From Clostridium sp. UBA4746 (GTDB lineage Bacteria > Bacillota > Clostridia > Clostridiales > Clostridiaceae): a stretch of 14,286 nt of DNA. Shown in pieces: positions 7,100 through 14,286 of this stretch (position 1 is the first letter of the stretch; the number at the start of each line of letters is the position of its first letter). The stretch lies in the NCBI GenBank assembly GCA_002403785.1, contig DHIM01000083.1, positions 1 to 14,286 on the forward strand, given 5' to 3'. Below the pieces are notes generated by a model. It worked only from the letters and a program-made list of their open reading frames with translations. It ran no database searches and had not been told where the DNA came from. A program made the position numbers and the translations under genes.

Positions 7100-10045
7100 A
7101 TGGATTATGATTATAAATCTTTTATAGAAGTACAATTTCCTGTATCAAAAATATCAAAGGAAAGTTATAAGGAGAGGCGGGCTAATTTAGGGCAAACTTT
7201 AACTGGGATTGGCAAGTGGTGGGGGAGAAAACCCCTCATACTTGTAAGAGCTTCTATATTAGGACTTTTAATGCCTTCAAGTAATGACCCAATACGAGAC
7301 AAAGAAATTTTTTTAAAAATATTAACAATGGATAATGATGGATTATTTAAAAGGAAATACAAGCAAATACCCTTAAAACTGATATATGAAAAACTTACTC
7401 CAAGGGAGAGAAATGAATACTTTAAAAATATTGAAGAGGTTAAAGGATATAAATTTAATACTGAAATTAAAATTACTGACAAACAACAGTTGCAAGAATT
7501 AGTTTTTAATCGAATGTGTTATGATGAAAAGCTGGGATACTGCATAAGACCTGAACATGTTTCCAACTTAAAAGAAGAAACTTGGAGAGAAATAAATGTG
7601 TATCTTAGTACAAAAGCACATTCATTTAGTGAGCTTTTTACTGAATTAGGGGAAAAAAGGTTTGGAGATACACCTATTATTGGAGACTGTTTCTGTGGGG
7701 GCGGTAGTATTCCATTTGAAACAGCCAGATTAGGATGTAAGACAGTTGCTTCGGATTTAAACCCAGTTGCCTCATTATTAACCTGGAGTGCATTAAATAT
7801 ATCAGGGAGTAGTGAAGATGAACTTAGTAAATTAAGAAAATTTCAAGACAAGATATTTGTGATGGCAAATAATCAAGTAAGTGATTGGGGTATAGAAAGA
7901 AATGAAAAAGGTTGGTTAGCTGATTCTTATTTATATTGTAATGAAACCATTTGTAATGAATGTGGATATAAAGTACCATTATCTCCATCATGGGTAATAG
8001 GAAAGGGTACTAAGACTATTGCCATATTGAAAGAAAACAATGAAACAAAGTCCTTTGATATAAAGATAAAATCAAATTGTTCTGAAAAAGAGATGAAAAA
8101 TGTTTCAAGTTATGCCACGGTTCAAAATTATAAATTATACTGTCCTCACTGTTCTAAACTTACCCCCATTCCTGCAATAAGAAAAGATATTCAAGATAAG
8201 ATTAAAAGACCATTTAAATTTTCGGTACTGAATTCACTTAGAAAATGGACAAAAGAAGATTTTAAGCCACACCCGACGGACATATATACAGAGAGATTAT
8301 ATTGTGTTAGGTATGAAGAAGTTATAGAAGACAATGGTGTAATAACTAAAAAGAAACATTATATTTTACCTTCAAAAGAAGATTTACAAAGAGAAATTAA
8401 GGTGGAACAAATATTAAGTGAGTATTACGATGAATGGAAAGCAAAGGGATATATACCTTCATCAATAATAGAAGAGGGAGATAATAATAATCAAACAACA
8501 TATGAAAGGGGATGGAAGTATTGGCATCAGTTATTTAACCCCAGACAACTATTATCTCAGGGGCTTTTAATGAAATTAATCGACAAGGAAGCAACAACAG
8601 ATAAAGAGATAGTAATTGGATTATTAGGGGTAAATAAATGTTGTGATTGGAATTCAAAACTTTGTATTTGGAATACTGGAGTTGGAACAGAGAAATCACA
8701 AAACACATTTTCGAATCAATCACTTAATACATTATTTAATTATGGAACAAGAAGCTTAAGTTATTTACGAAATACTTGGTTCTTAAACATTAACCGCATT
8801 AATGTTTCTTCTAATTGCACTGTTAACTTAAAAGATGCTCGACAAGTAAACGATAAAGCTTCAATATGGATAACTGACCCACCATATGCTGACGCTGTAA
8901 ACTACCATGAACTTACTGAGTACTTTCTTGCATGGGACAAGAAAATGTTAGTAAAAGCATTTCCAAGTTGGTATACAGATAGCAAACGGATGTTAGCTGT
9001 TAAAGGCGTAGGCAAGAGTTTTAATCAAAGTATGGTTGAAGTTTATAGTAATTTAGCAAAAAACATGCCTGATAACGGCATGCAAATTGTAATGTTCACA
9101 CACCAGGACGTTAAGGTATGGGCAGAACTTACAATGATATTATGGTCAGCAGGACTTAGGGTTGTAAGTGCATGGAATATAGCTACAGAAACAGAATCTG
9201 GCGGGTTAAAAAAAGGTAATTATGTCAAAGGTACGGTACTTCTTGTCTTGAAAAAACAAATTTCTGAGGAAACTGCATTTCAAAATGATTTGTACCCTGA
9301 AATAAAGGCGGAAGTAAAAAAACAAATTGATAGTATGAGAGCTATTGACCAAGGTGATGAAACTAATTTTGAAGATGCTGATTATCTATTAGCTTCTTAT
9401 GCTTCTTCACTAAAGGTATTAACCACATATAAACAGATAGAGGGAATAGATATTAAATATGAATTATCTAAGGATAGGAATTCAAAAGAGATATCTCCAA
9501 TAGAAGAAATAATAAACAAGTCTATAAAGATAGCATGTGACTACTTAATTCCTTCTGGTTATGACAAATACCAATGGAAACTCCTTCTAAATGAAGAAAG
9601 GTTTTATATTAAGGGGTTAGATATAGAAAAGAATAAGTCGTATAAATTAGGGGCTTATCAAGAATTAGCAAGAGGATATGGAATAATTAACTATAGGGAA
9701 TTATTTGAAAACTCTAAAGCAAATAATGTTAGGCTTAAAACACCAATGGAATTTAAAAATACTAATCTTCAAAATGCCAATCTTCAAAATACTAACTTTA
9801 GCTCAACACTAACAAGAAGTGTGGTTATGGCTTTATATCAATCTGTTAAAGCACAGGATACTATGGAAGGCAAAAACTGGTTAAAAACAGAACTTAATAC
9901 AATGTACTGGAAACAAAGAACAGCCATTATTGAAATTCTGAGCTATTTCTCAAGATTAGAAGCTATAGAACATATGGAACATTGGCATAAGGCATCAGAA
10001 TATGCAAAACTTCTAAAAGAGGTTATTAAAAATGATGGTGTATAA
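7100..10045 (+). CDS. Anti-phage-associated DUF1156 DNA methyltransferase
   Basis: A 981-residue S-adenosylmethionine-dependent DNA methyltransferase of the DUF1156 type, probably N6-adenine-specific. The N-terminus (FIEVQFPVSKIS..., then IGKWWGRKPL) is the DUF1156 segment. Motif I for cofactor binding is GDCFCGGGS (195-203) and catalytic motif IV is TDPPY (592-596). About 390 residues separate them, including a zinc-ribbon-like set C280, C285, C288 (CNECGY) and CPHC (C348, C351). The order I then IV with a large insertion allows target recognition to lie between them, as in alpha-type amino-methyltransferases. The C-terminus (about 905-980) is helical and conserved in the family. A short pentapeptide-like tract (NTNLQNANLQNTNF, 887-900) precedes it. 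In the operon it would mark host DNA as self, by inference. The helicase gene starts 17 bases on. Confidence 0.85.
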   Translation: MDYDYKSFIEVQFPVSKISKESYKERRANLGQTLTGIGKWWGRKPLILVRASILGLLMPSSNDPIRDKEIFLKILTMDNDGLFKRKYKQIPLKLIYEKLTPRERNEYFKNIEEVKGYKFNTEIKITDKQQLQELVFNRMCYDEKLGYCIRPEHVSNLKEETWREINVYLSTKAHSFSELFTELGEKRFGDTPIIGDCFCGGGSIPFETARLGCKTVASDLNPVASLLTWSALNISGSSEDELSKLRKFQDKIFVMANNQVSDWGIERNEKGWLADSYLYCNETICNECGYKVPLSPSWVIGKGTKTIAILKENNETKSFDIKIKSNCSEKEMKNVSSYATVQNYKLYCPHCSKLTPIPAIRKDIQDKIKRPFKFSVLNSLRKWTKEDFKPHPTDIYTERLYCVRYEEVIEDNGVITKKKHYILPSKEDLQREIKVEQILSEYYDEWKAKGYIPSSIIEEGDNNNQTTYERGWKYWHQLFNPRQLLSQGLLMKLIDKEATTDKEIVIGLLGVNKCCDWNSKLCIWNTGVGTEKSQNTFSNQSLNTLFNYGTRSLSYLRNTWFLNINRINVSSNCTVNLKDARQVNDKASIWITDPPYADAVNYHELTEYFLAWDKKMLVKAFPSWYTDSKRMLAVKGVGKSFNQSMVEVYSNLAKNMPDNGMQIVMFTHQDVKVWAELTMILWSAGLRVVSAWNIATETESGGLKKGNYVKGTVLLVLKKQISEETAFQNDLYPEIKAEVKKQIDSMRAIDQGDETNFEDADYLLASYASSLKVLTTYKQIEGIDIKYELSKDRNSKEISPIEEIINKSIKIACDYLIPSGYDKYQWKLLLNEERFYIKGLDIEKNKSYKLGAYQELARGYGIINYRELFENSKANNVRLKTPMEFKNTNLQNANLQNTNFSSTLTRSVVMALYQSVKAQDTMEGKNWLKTELNTMYWKQRTAIIEILSYFSRLEAIEHMEHWHKASEYAKLLKEVIKNDGV
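9758..9799 (+). repeat. Three 15-base imperfect tandem repeats inside the methyltransferase gene
   Basis: AATACTAATCTTCAA (9758-9772), AATGCCAATCTTCAA (9773-9787) and AATACTAACTTT (9788-9799, partial) encode N-T/A-N-L-Q-type pentapeptides. The period of 15 bases keeps the frame. It resembles a minimal pentapeptide-repeat strand, or recent slippage duplication. Confidence 0.6.
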
Positions 10046-10062
10046 AAAGAGTGTGAAGCACT

Positions 10063-12762
10063 ATGATTAAAAGGTTTTCCTCAAGAAGAACGAAGCTTAA
10101 TAATACATTTTTGAATGAGAGATTAGACGAATCAAGAGGCTATGACAGAATTGCAGGATATTTTAGTTCTTCCATATTAGAGGTTGCAGGTGAGGCAATA
10201 GATAGCATGGATGGAGTTGTAAGAGTTATCTGTAATTCAGACCTTGATATTAGAGAGGTAGAAACAGCTCAACTTGCACAAAATGCAATGAGGAAAGAGT
10301 GGTGTGGTTTTAAACCAGAGGATATAGGTTCATCGTCTAAGCGGTTTAAGAAATTATACGAACTATTAAAAAATGGTAAAATGCAAGTTAAGGTAATTCC
10401 TAACGCTAAATTTGGGCTTATTCATGGTAAAGCAGGGATAATAACAATAAAAGATGGGACTAAGACCTCTTTTATGGGAAGTGCTAATGAAACATACTCA
10501 GGTTGGAAGATGAACTATGAAATACTTTGGGAAGATGATTCACAGGAATCTATAGATTGGGTACAAGAGGAGTTTGATGAATTATGGGAGGATGTAACTG
10601 CCGTTAATCTGTCAAATTTCATAATTGAGGATATAGGTAGAATTTCAAATAGAAAAGTAATAACTTCTGTTGATGATTGGAAAGAAAACCCTGACCCTGC
10701 ATCTAATGCTGTTGAATCACCTGTTTATCGTCAAGAATTTGGACTTTGGGAACATCAAAAATATTTTATTAACTTAGCCTTTGAGGAACATAAAAAACCA
10801 GGCGGAGCAAGGTTCGTACTTGCGGACACTGTGGGTTTAGGTAAAACGGTACAACTTGCTATGTCAGCACAACTTATGGCTCTATATGGTGATAAGCCTA
10901 TTCTTGTTATAGCACCTAAAACATTATTATGGCAATGGCAAGAAGAATTAAAGTACCTTCTTGATTTGCCATCAGCGGTGTGGACAGGACACGAATGGAT
11001 TGATGAAGAAGGGCTTAAATATCCAAACATAGGTGAAGCAGGAATTAAAAAATGCCCAAGAAAAGTAGGATTAGTATCACAAGGATTGGTTATAGCAAAT
11101 TCTAAAGTTCTTCCATATTTATTAAGCATGGAGTATGAATGCGTGATAGTAGATGAAGGGCATAAAGCCAGAAGAACCAATTTTGGAGAAGGAAAAGAAA
11201 ATCACAAACCTCAACCCAATAAATTGATGGATTTTTTACTGAAAATATCTACTAAAACAAAAAGTATGCTTATAGCCACAGCAACACCAGTTCAACTTCA
11301 TCCTATTGAAGCATGGGATTTACTCAATATATTATCACAGGGTTCAGATGGAGTATTAGGTAATAGATTTAGTAAATGGAGAACTAATCCTGAAAAAGCG
11401 TTAAAGCTTATAACTGGAGTCGATAAAATCGATTTAATAGATAGTGAAAATTGGGAATGGATTAGAAACCCATTTCCTTCAAAGGAAGAAAATGAACGCA
11501 CTTTTGGTGTGATTAGAAGGAATTTAGGAATGAATGATGGAGATTTTGTTATAAATCCAGAATCTTATCGACAAATGAGGACACCAGATAAGTCGAGAGT
11601 AGATAAAATTGTTGAAGATAATTTTTATACTGAGAATAATCCATTTATAAGGCATATAGTTAGAAGGCGTAGAGATTATCTTGAAAATACAACAAATCCT
11701 GAAACTGGAGAGTCATATTTAAAGAAAATTGAGACGATACTAATGGGAGAAAAAGATGAAGAATCCATCCCTATAACGAACTATCTACAACAAGCATATG
11801 AGTATGCAGAGAAATTTTGTGATTTATTATCTAAGAGACTTGATACAAATGGAGGATTTCTAAAAACACTACTATTACGAAGAGTAGGAAGTACTATGAT
11901 AGCAGGAGAGAAAACAGCAAGAAAAATACTTAGAAATTGGGGGGGCTTATTCGAAAATGATGAAGATAGCAACGAAGAACATCAGACTAATGAAATAAAG
12001 AGTTTAAGCAAAGAGGAAGCGGATTGTCTTACCATTTTTATAAAAACTCTGAACGAAAATAAAACTAAAGACCCTAAATATACTAAGGTTCTTGATTTAC
12101 TTGTTAATGAAGGATGGATAGATAAGGGTTGTATAATATTTTCTCAATATTTTGATTCAGTACATTGGGTGGCTAAAACACTATCTGTAGATTTAGAAGG
12201 GGAAGTTATAGGTGTATATGCAGGAGGAGATAAATCAGGTATATTTACTGATGGAATATATGAAAGAAGAAGTAAAGAAGAAATAAAGGATATGGTAAAG
12301 CAGAGAGCATTAAGAGTTCTTGTTGGAACTGATTCTGCAAGTGAAGGGTTGAATCTACAAACATTGGGTTCCCTTATAAATCTTGATTTACCATGGAATC
12401 CAACAAGACTTGAACAGCGAAAAGGAAGAATACAGCGTATTGGACAGATAAATGATAAAGTGTATATTTACAATATGAGATATAGTGGTTCTGTTGAAGA
12501 TAGAGTTCATTCACTTTTATCAGAAAGGCTTGAGAGTATTTACTCTATGTTTGGACAATTACCAGATATACTTGAAGATGTATGGATTAATGTTGCTCTC
12601 AATGACAAAGAAAAAGCTAAATCAATAATTGGCGATATTCCTGAAAAGCACCCATTCGACATAAGGTATCAAGACAAAATTAAACCTGTTAATTGGGAAA
12701 CTTGTTTAAGCGTTTTGGATAATAAGGAAAAGAAAAAATATTTTCTTACGGGATGGAATTAA
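10063..12762 (+). CDS. SNF2-type helicase with N-terminal PLD-like nuclease domain
   Basis: An 899-residue fusion. The N-terminal domain (about 1-195) is phospholipase-D-like: H121-G-K123, then GSAN (139-142) and E153. The Asp of the classic HxKx4D motif is absent, as in the metal-independent restriction nuclease BfiI. The rest is an SF2/SNF2 translocase: motif I DTVGLGKT (255-262), II DEGH (364-367), III TATP (406-409), V GTDSASEGLNLQ (755-766), VI QRKGRIQRIGQ (785-795). About 340 residues separate motifs III and V, holding a long charged insertion (about 440-690). The gene follows the methyltransferase by 17 bases with a weak ribosome-binding site, and ends the operon. Likely role: ATP-driven movement on phage DNA coupled to cleavage, the probable effector of the cassette (inference). 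DISARM carries separate SNF2 (DrmD) and PLD (DrmC) proteins; here the two activities are fused. Confidence 0.87.
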   Translation: MIKRFSSRRTKLNNTFLNERLDESRGYDRIAGYFSSSILEVAGEAIDSMDGVVRVICNSDLDIREVETAQLAQNAMRKEWCGFKPEDIGSSSKRFKKLYELLKNGKMQVKVIPNAKFGLIHGKAGIITIKDGTKTSFMGSANETYSGWKMNYEILWEDDSQESIDWVQEEFDELWEDVTAVNLSNFIIEDIGRISNRKVITSVDDWKENPDPASNAVESPVYRQEFGLWEHQKYFINLAFEEHKKPGGARFVLADTVGLGKTVQLAMSAQLMALYGDKPILVIAPKTLLWQWQEELKYLLDLPSAVWTGHEWIDEEGLKYPNIGEAGIKKCPRKVGLVSQGLVIANSKVLPYLLSMEYECVIVDEGHKARRTNFGEGKENHKPQPNKLMDFLLKISTKTKSMLIATATPVQLHPIEAWDLLNILSQGSDGVLGNRFSKWRTNPEKALKLITGVDKIDLIDSENWEWIRNPFPSKEENERTFGVIRRNLGMNDGDFVINPESYRQMRTPDKSRVDKIVEDNFYTENNPFIRHIVRRRRDYLENTTNPETGESYLKKIETILMGEKDEESIPITNYLQQAYEYAEKFCDLLSKRLDTNGGFLKTLLLRRVGSTMIAGEKTARKILRNWGGLFENDEDSNEEHQTNEIKSLSKEEADCLTIFIKTLNENKTKDPKYTKVLDLLVNEGWIDKGCIIFSQYFDSVHWVAKTLSVDLEGEVIGVYAGGDKSGIFTDGIYERRSKEEIKDMVKQRALRVLVGTDSASEGLNLQTLGSLINLDLPWNPTRLEQRKGRIQRIGQINDKVYIYNMRYSGSVEDRVHSLLSERLESIYSMFGQLPDILEDVWINVALNDKEKAKSIIGDIPEKHPFDIRYQDKIKPVNWETCLSVLDNKEKKKYFLTGWN

Positions 12763-12800
12763 AAGATTTAACAATTAATTTATATTATAAATGTATTTTT

Positions 12801-12837
12801 AAGATAGAAGAAGTATCATTGATACTTCTTCTATCTT
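12801..12837 (+). terminator. Perfect 17-bp hairpin ending the defence operon
   Basis: AAGATAGAAGAAGTATC (12801-12817) pairs without mismatch with GATACTTCTTCTATCTT (12821-12837) across an ATT loop, 38 bases after the helicase stop. The downstream U-tract is short (TTATT), so it may act more as a transcript-end stabiliser than as an efficient terminator. Confidence 0.65.
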
Positions 12838-12907
12838 ATTGTAACAGTCTATGTACAATTGTATTTTTGATTTTTAACAGTATTTACGTTTTTAGTATTA
12901 GCAACGC

Positions 12908-12941
12908 ACATAAAAATAAACTTTCAGAAAAAATCTGAAAG
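12908..12941 (-). terminator. Intrinsic terminator of the convergent recombinase gene
   Basis: CTTTCAGA (12921-12928) and TCTGAAAG (12934-12941) pair around five As. Read on the minus strand the stem is followed by TTTATTTTTATG, a proper U-tract, about 100 bases after the recombinase stop. With the 12801-12837 hairpin it insulates the two convergent units. The remaining gap sequence (12942-13037) holds nothing recognisable. Confidence 0.65.
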
Positions 12942-13037
12942 CTATGTTTAAGATAATTGAAGTAAAGTTATATTAAATAATATGAAACATTGAAGTAATT
13001 AATATTTTTGAGATTTATTCTATAACTTTTTATATTC

Positions 13038-14286
13038 TTAAGGCGTAATTTTTGAAGGTGTAATACACCCCTGTAGAGGATTAAGAAGAATCTTTAAAGT
13101 GATACTATCGTCTATATCGCTCTTGTGTACCTCGATATGTTCTATTAGAATATCAATTAATACCCTCAATGAAAAATCATCTTTAGCGAAAATAGATTCT
13201 TTGAAATAATTTAAAGCTTTATCATAGTGTTCTTTTTTTAGAGAGTTGATATCTTTAAGCTGCTTATCTATTGAAATGATTTTATTTGAGAACTGCTCGC
13301 TGGTTTTACTTAGTACTTCATATTGAAAATTAAATTTTTCTATTAAGTCATCACTAACATCTTTTTTATTAAGCAATTTATATACATTGTTCTGTAATTT
13401 TTTAACTCCCACAATTTTATTATTAAGGTCCTTTTTGACCTCCTTATATTCAACTTTACGTTTAGCAATTTCAATTCCATAATAGCTCCACAATTCATCA
13501 GTGTTACTATTTTTTAATATCATTTTAAGCTGCTGTATAACCTCAGCATCTGTATCTTTTTGTTTAATAATTAACTCAGATTTGGTACCAACTTTTGTAG
13601 GACACTTATAAACGGTTGTTTTATTTACACCATAATTCCTAGGCGTTAACATTGCTCCACAAATTCCACATATAAGTTTTTTCTTTAATAAGAATGGAGT
13701 AGTGTAGTATGTTGAATCTTTAAGGTTAGATTTTCTTTTCCTTAGCTCCTTAACATTATTGTAAAGGTCAGTATCTATGATTTGCATCTTTTTATCATAA
13801 GGAGAGTATTCAGGTATGAGTTTTTTACCAGGATTTCTTTTCCCAGAGCGCCTATTCCAAGCAATTTTACCAGTATAAGTCTCATTTATAATAATTGTCT
13901 CAATTTTACTTTTAGTCCAAGTGATATATTCATGTTCGTCGTTCATTTTATCAGCAATATCTTTGTAGCTATAACCTCGAGTATAAAGTTTAAATATCTC
14001 TTGTACAATACTATCCTCATAAATTGATGGCTTAAGTTTTGAATGCCTACTTTTTTTGGAAGAAAAGTAATTTTTATCTTTTTGTAGTATATAGCCAAAG
14101 GGAGCGCTACCACCAGCCCAGTAGCTATTTGTAATACATATTCTATTTCCACTTTTTACTCTAGTAGATAATACATTTGACTCTAGTTCTGCTACGCTTG
14201 CTAGTATTAAATCGAGGAATTTATATATTTTGCTATCTGTAGATTCCGTTATTTCTCCAGGTCTACTATAATGTACTTTTATTTCT
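13038..14286 (-). CDS. Large serine recombinase, partial (N-terminus beyond window)
   Basis: A single open minus-strand frame runs from the right window edge to a TAA at 13038-13040, giving 415 residues; no in-frame start occurs before the Met at 13946, which is internal. In order it shows the end of the resolvase-type catalytic domain and its long helix (KIYKFLDLILASVAELESNV), a GGSAPFGYIL segment, the recombinase domain (IVQEIFKLYTRGYSYKDIADKMN, then WTKSKIETIIINETYTGKI), a zinc ribbon starting CGICG (about 13658-13670), a coiled coil, and a beta-rich tail. The zinc ribbon has Cys-x2-Cys and a third Cys (YKCP), but no fourth Cys follows, unlike most relatives. Such enzymes integrate and excise phages, ICEs and Tn4451-like elements by recombining att sites. 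It points away from the window end, so its catalytic serine and possibly the att site lie outside. Confidence 0.88.
   Translation of the reverse strand, partial: EIKVHYSRPGEITESTDSKIYKFLDLILASVAELESNVLSTRVKSGNRICITNSYWAGGSAPFGYILQKDKNYFSSKKSRHSKLKPSIYEDSIVQEIFKLYTRGYSYKDIADKMNDEHEYITWTKSKIETIIINETYTGKIAWNRRSGKRNPGKKLIPEYSPYDKKMQIIDTDLYNNVKELRKRKSNLKDSTYYTTPFLLKKKLICGICGAMLTPRNYGVNKTTVYKCPTKVGTKSELIIKQKDTDAEVIQQLKMILKNSNTDELWSYYGIEIAKRKVEYKEVKKDLNNKIVGVKKLQNNVYKLLNKKDVSDDLIEKFNFQYEVLSKTSEQFSNKIISIDKQLKDINSLKKEHYDKALNYFKESIFAKDDFSLRVLIDILIEHIEVHKSDIDDSITLKILLNPLQGCITPSKITP

Noticed and set aside
10755..11180. 141-codon minus-strand frame inside the helicase gene
   Set aside because: It is antisense to conserved helicase motifs, so it is a shadow of the real coding frame.
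3388..12762. DISARM or BREX as the identity of the operon
   Set aside because: The DUF1998 proteins DrmA/DrmB of DISARM and the PglZ/BrxC hallmarks of BREX are absent; the DUF499/DUF3780/DUF1156 set indicates a different cassette.
12753..12938. 61-codon plus-strand frame overlapping the helicase end
   Set aside because: It runs through the 12801-12837 hairpin and most of the 12921-12941 hairpin, with no ribosome-binding site or recognisable product.
13057..13069. GGTGTAATACACC palindrome near the recombinase 3' end, considered as an att core
   Set aside because: It is inside the coding sequence, no second copy was noticed in the window, and serine-integrase att sites usually lie near the 5' end of the gene, which is outside the window.
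13943..14152. 69-codon minus-strand frame upstream of the recombinase
   Set aside because: It overlaps the true recombinase frame, which is open without a break to the window edge; translation of that frame gives recognisable recombinase sequence. An apparent truncation or frameshift of the recombinase was therefore dismissed.

Overview
The window is AT-rich with Gram-positive style ribosome-binding sites (AGGTGG, GGGGGAGG, AAGGGGGTGG), a TTG start behind a strong Shine-Dalgarno and AT-ending codon use. It most likely comes from a clostridial or related low-GC Bacillota. Nothing in it looks like core metabolism. It reads as an accessory defence island with a large serine recombinase at its right edge.

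Left part (1-2613): a short KTSC-domain gene broken by a frameshift (131-335) is followed 14 bases later by a 730-residue ABC/SMC-like ATPase (350-2542). The ATPase has a variant Walker A, an LSSGE signature, an IIDD Walker B and a LTH H-loop, then a C-terminal region of about 230 residues. That region contains an Arg-x3-Glu pair and a distant His, which recall the PrrC/RloC anticodon-nuclease layout. A long hairpin closes this unit.

Middle gap (2543-3387): about 845 bases with no convincing protein gene but many inverted repeats. They are a 40-nt hairpin at 2574-2613, a strong intrinsic terminator at 2839-2890 with a possible promoter about 110 nt upstream (possible small RNA), a palindrome at 2967-2980, and two nested hairpins at 3067-3124. 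The gap ends with a 14-codon mini-ORF and the leader of the next operon.

Main operon (3388-12762): four tightly packed plus-strand genes with gaps of 3, 19 and 17 bases. They encode a DUF499 P-loop ATPase (1037 aa), a DUF3780 protein (191 aa), a DUF1156 DNA methyltransferase with a zinc-ribbon insertion (981 aa), and an SNF2-type helicase with an N-terminal phospholipase-D-like nuclease domain (899 aa). This helicase/methylase/ATPase combination matches a cassette known from comparative genomics as anti-phage-associated (to my recollection the Hma-type or 'anti-phage-associated DUF499/DUF1156/DUF3780' group). Its mechanism is, as far as I know, poorly understood. By inference, the methyltransferase marks self DNA while the two ATPases and the PLD nuclease act on unmarked DNA.

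Right part (12763-14286): a perfect 17-bp hairpin ends the operon. A second hairpin with a minus-strand T-tract terminates a convergent gene, the C-terminal 415 residues of a large serine recombinase whose N-terminal catalytic part lies beyond the window. This supports carriage on an integrated mobile element. The most interesting idea is that the left-hand ABC ATPase is a PrrC-like back-up to the methylase-containing cassette; this is inference from motif layout and proximity.
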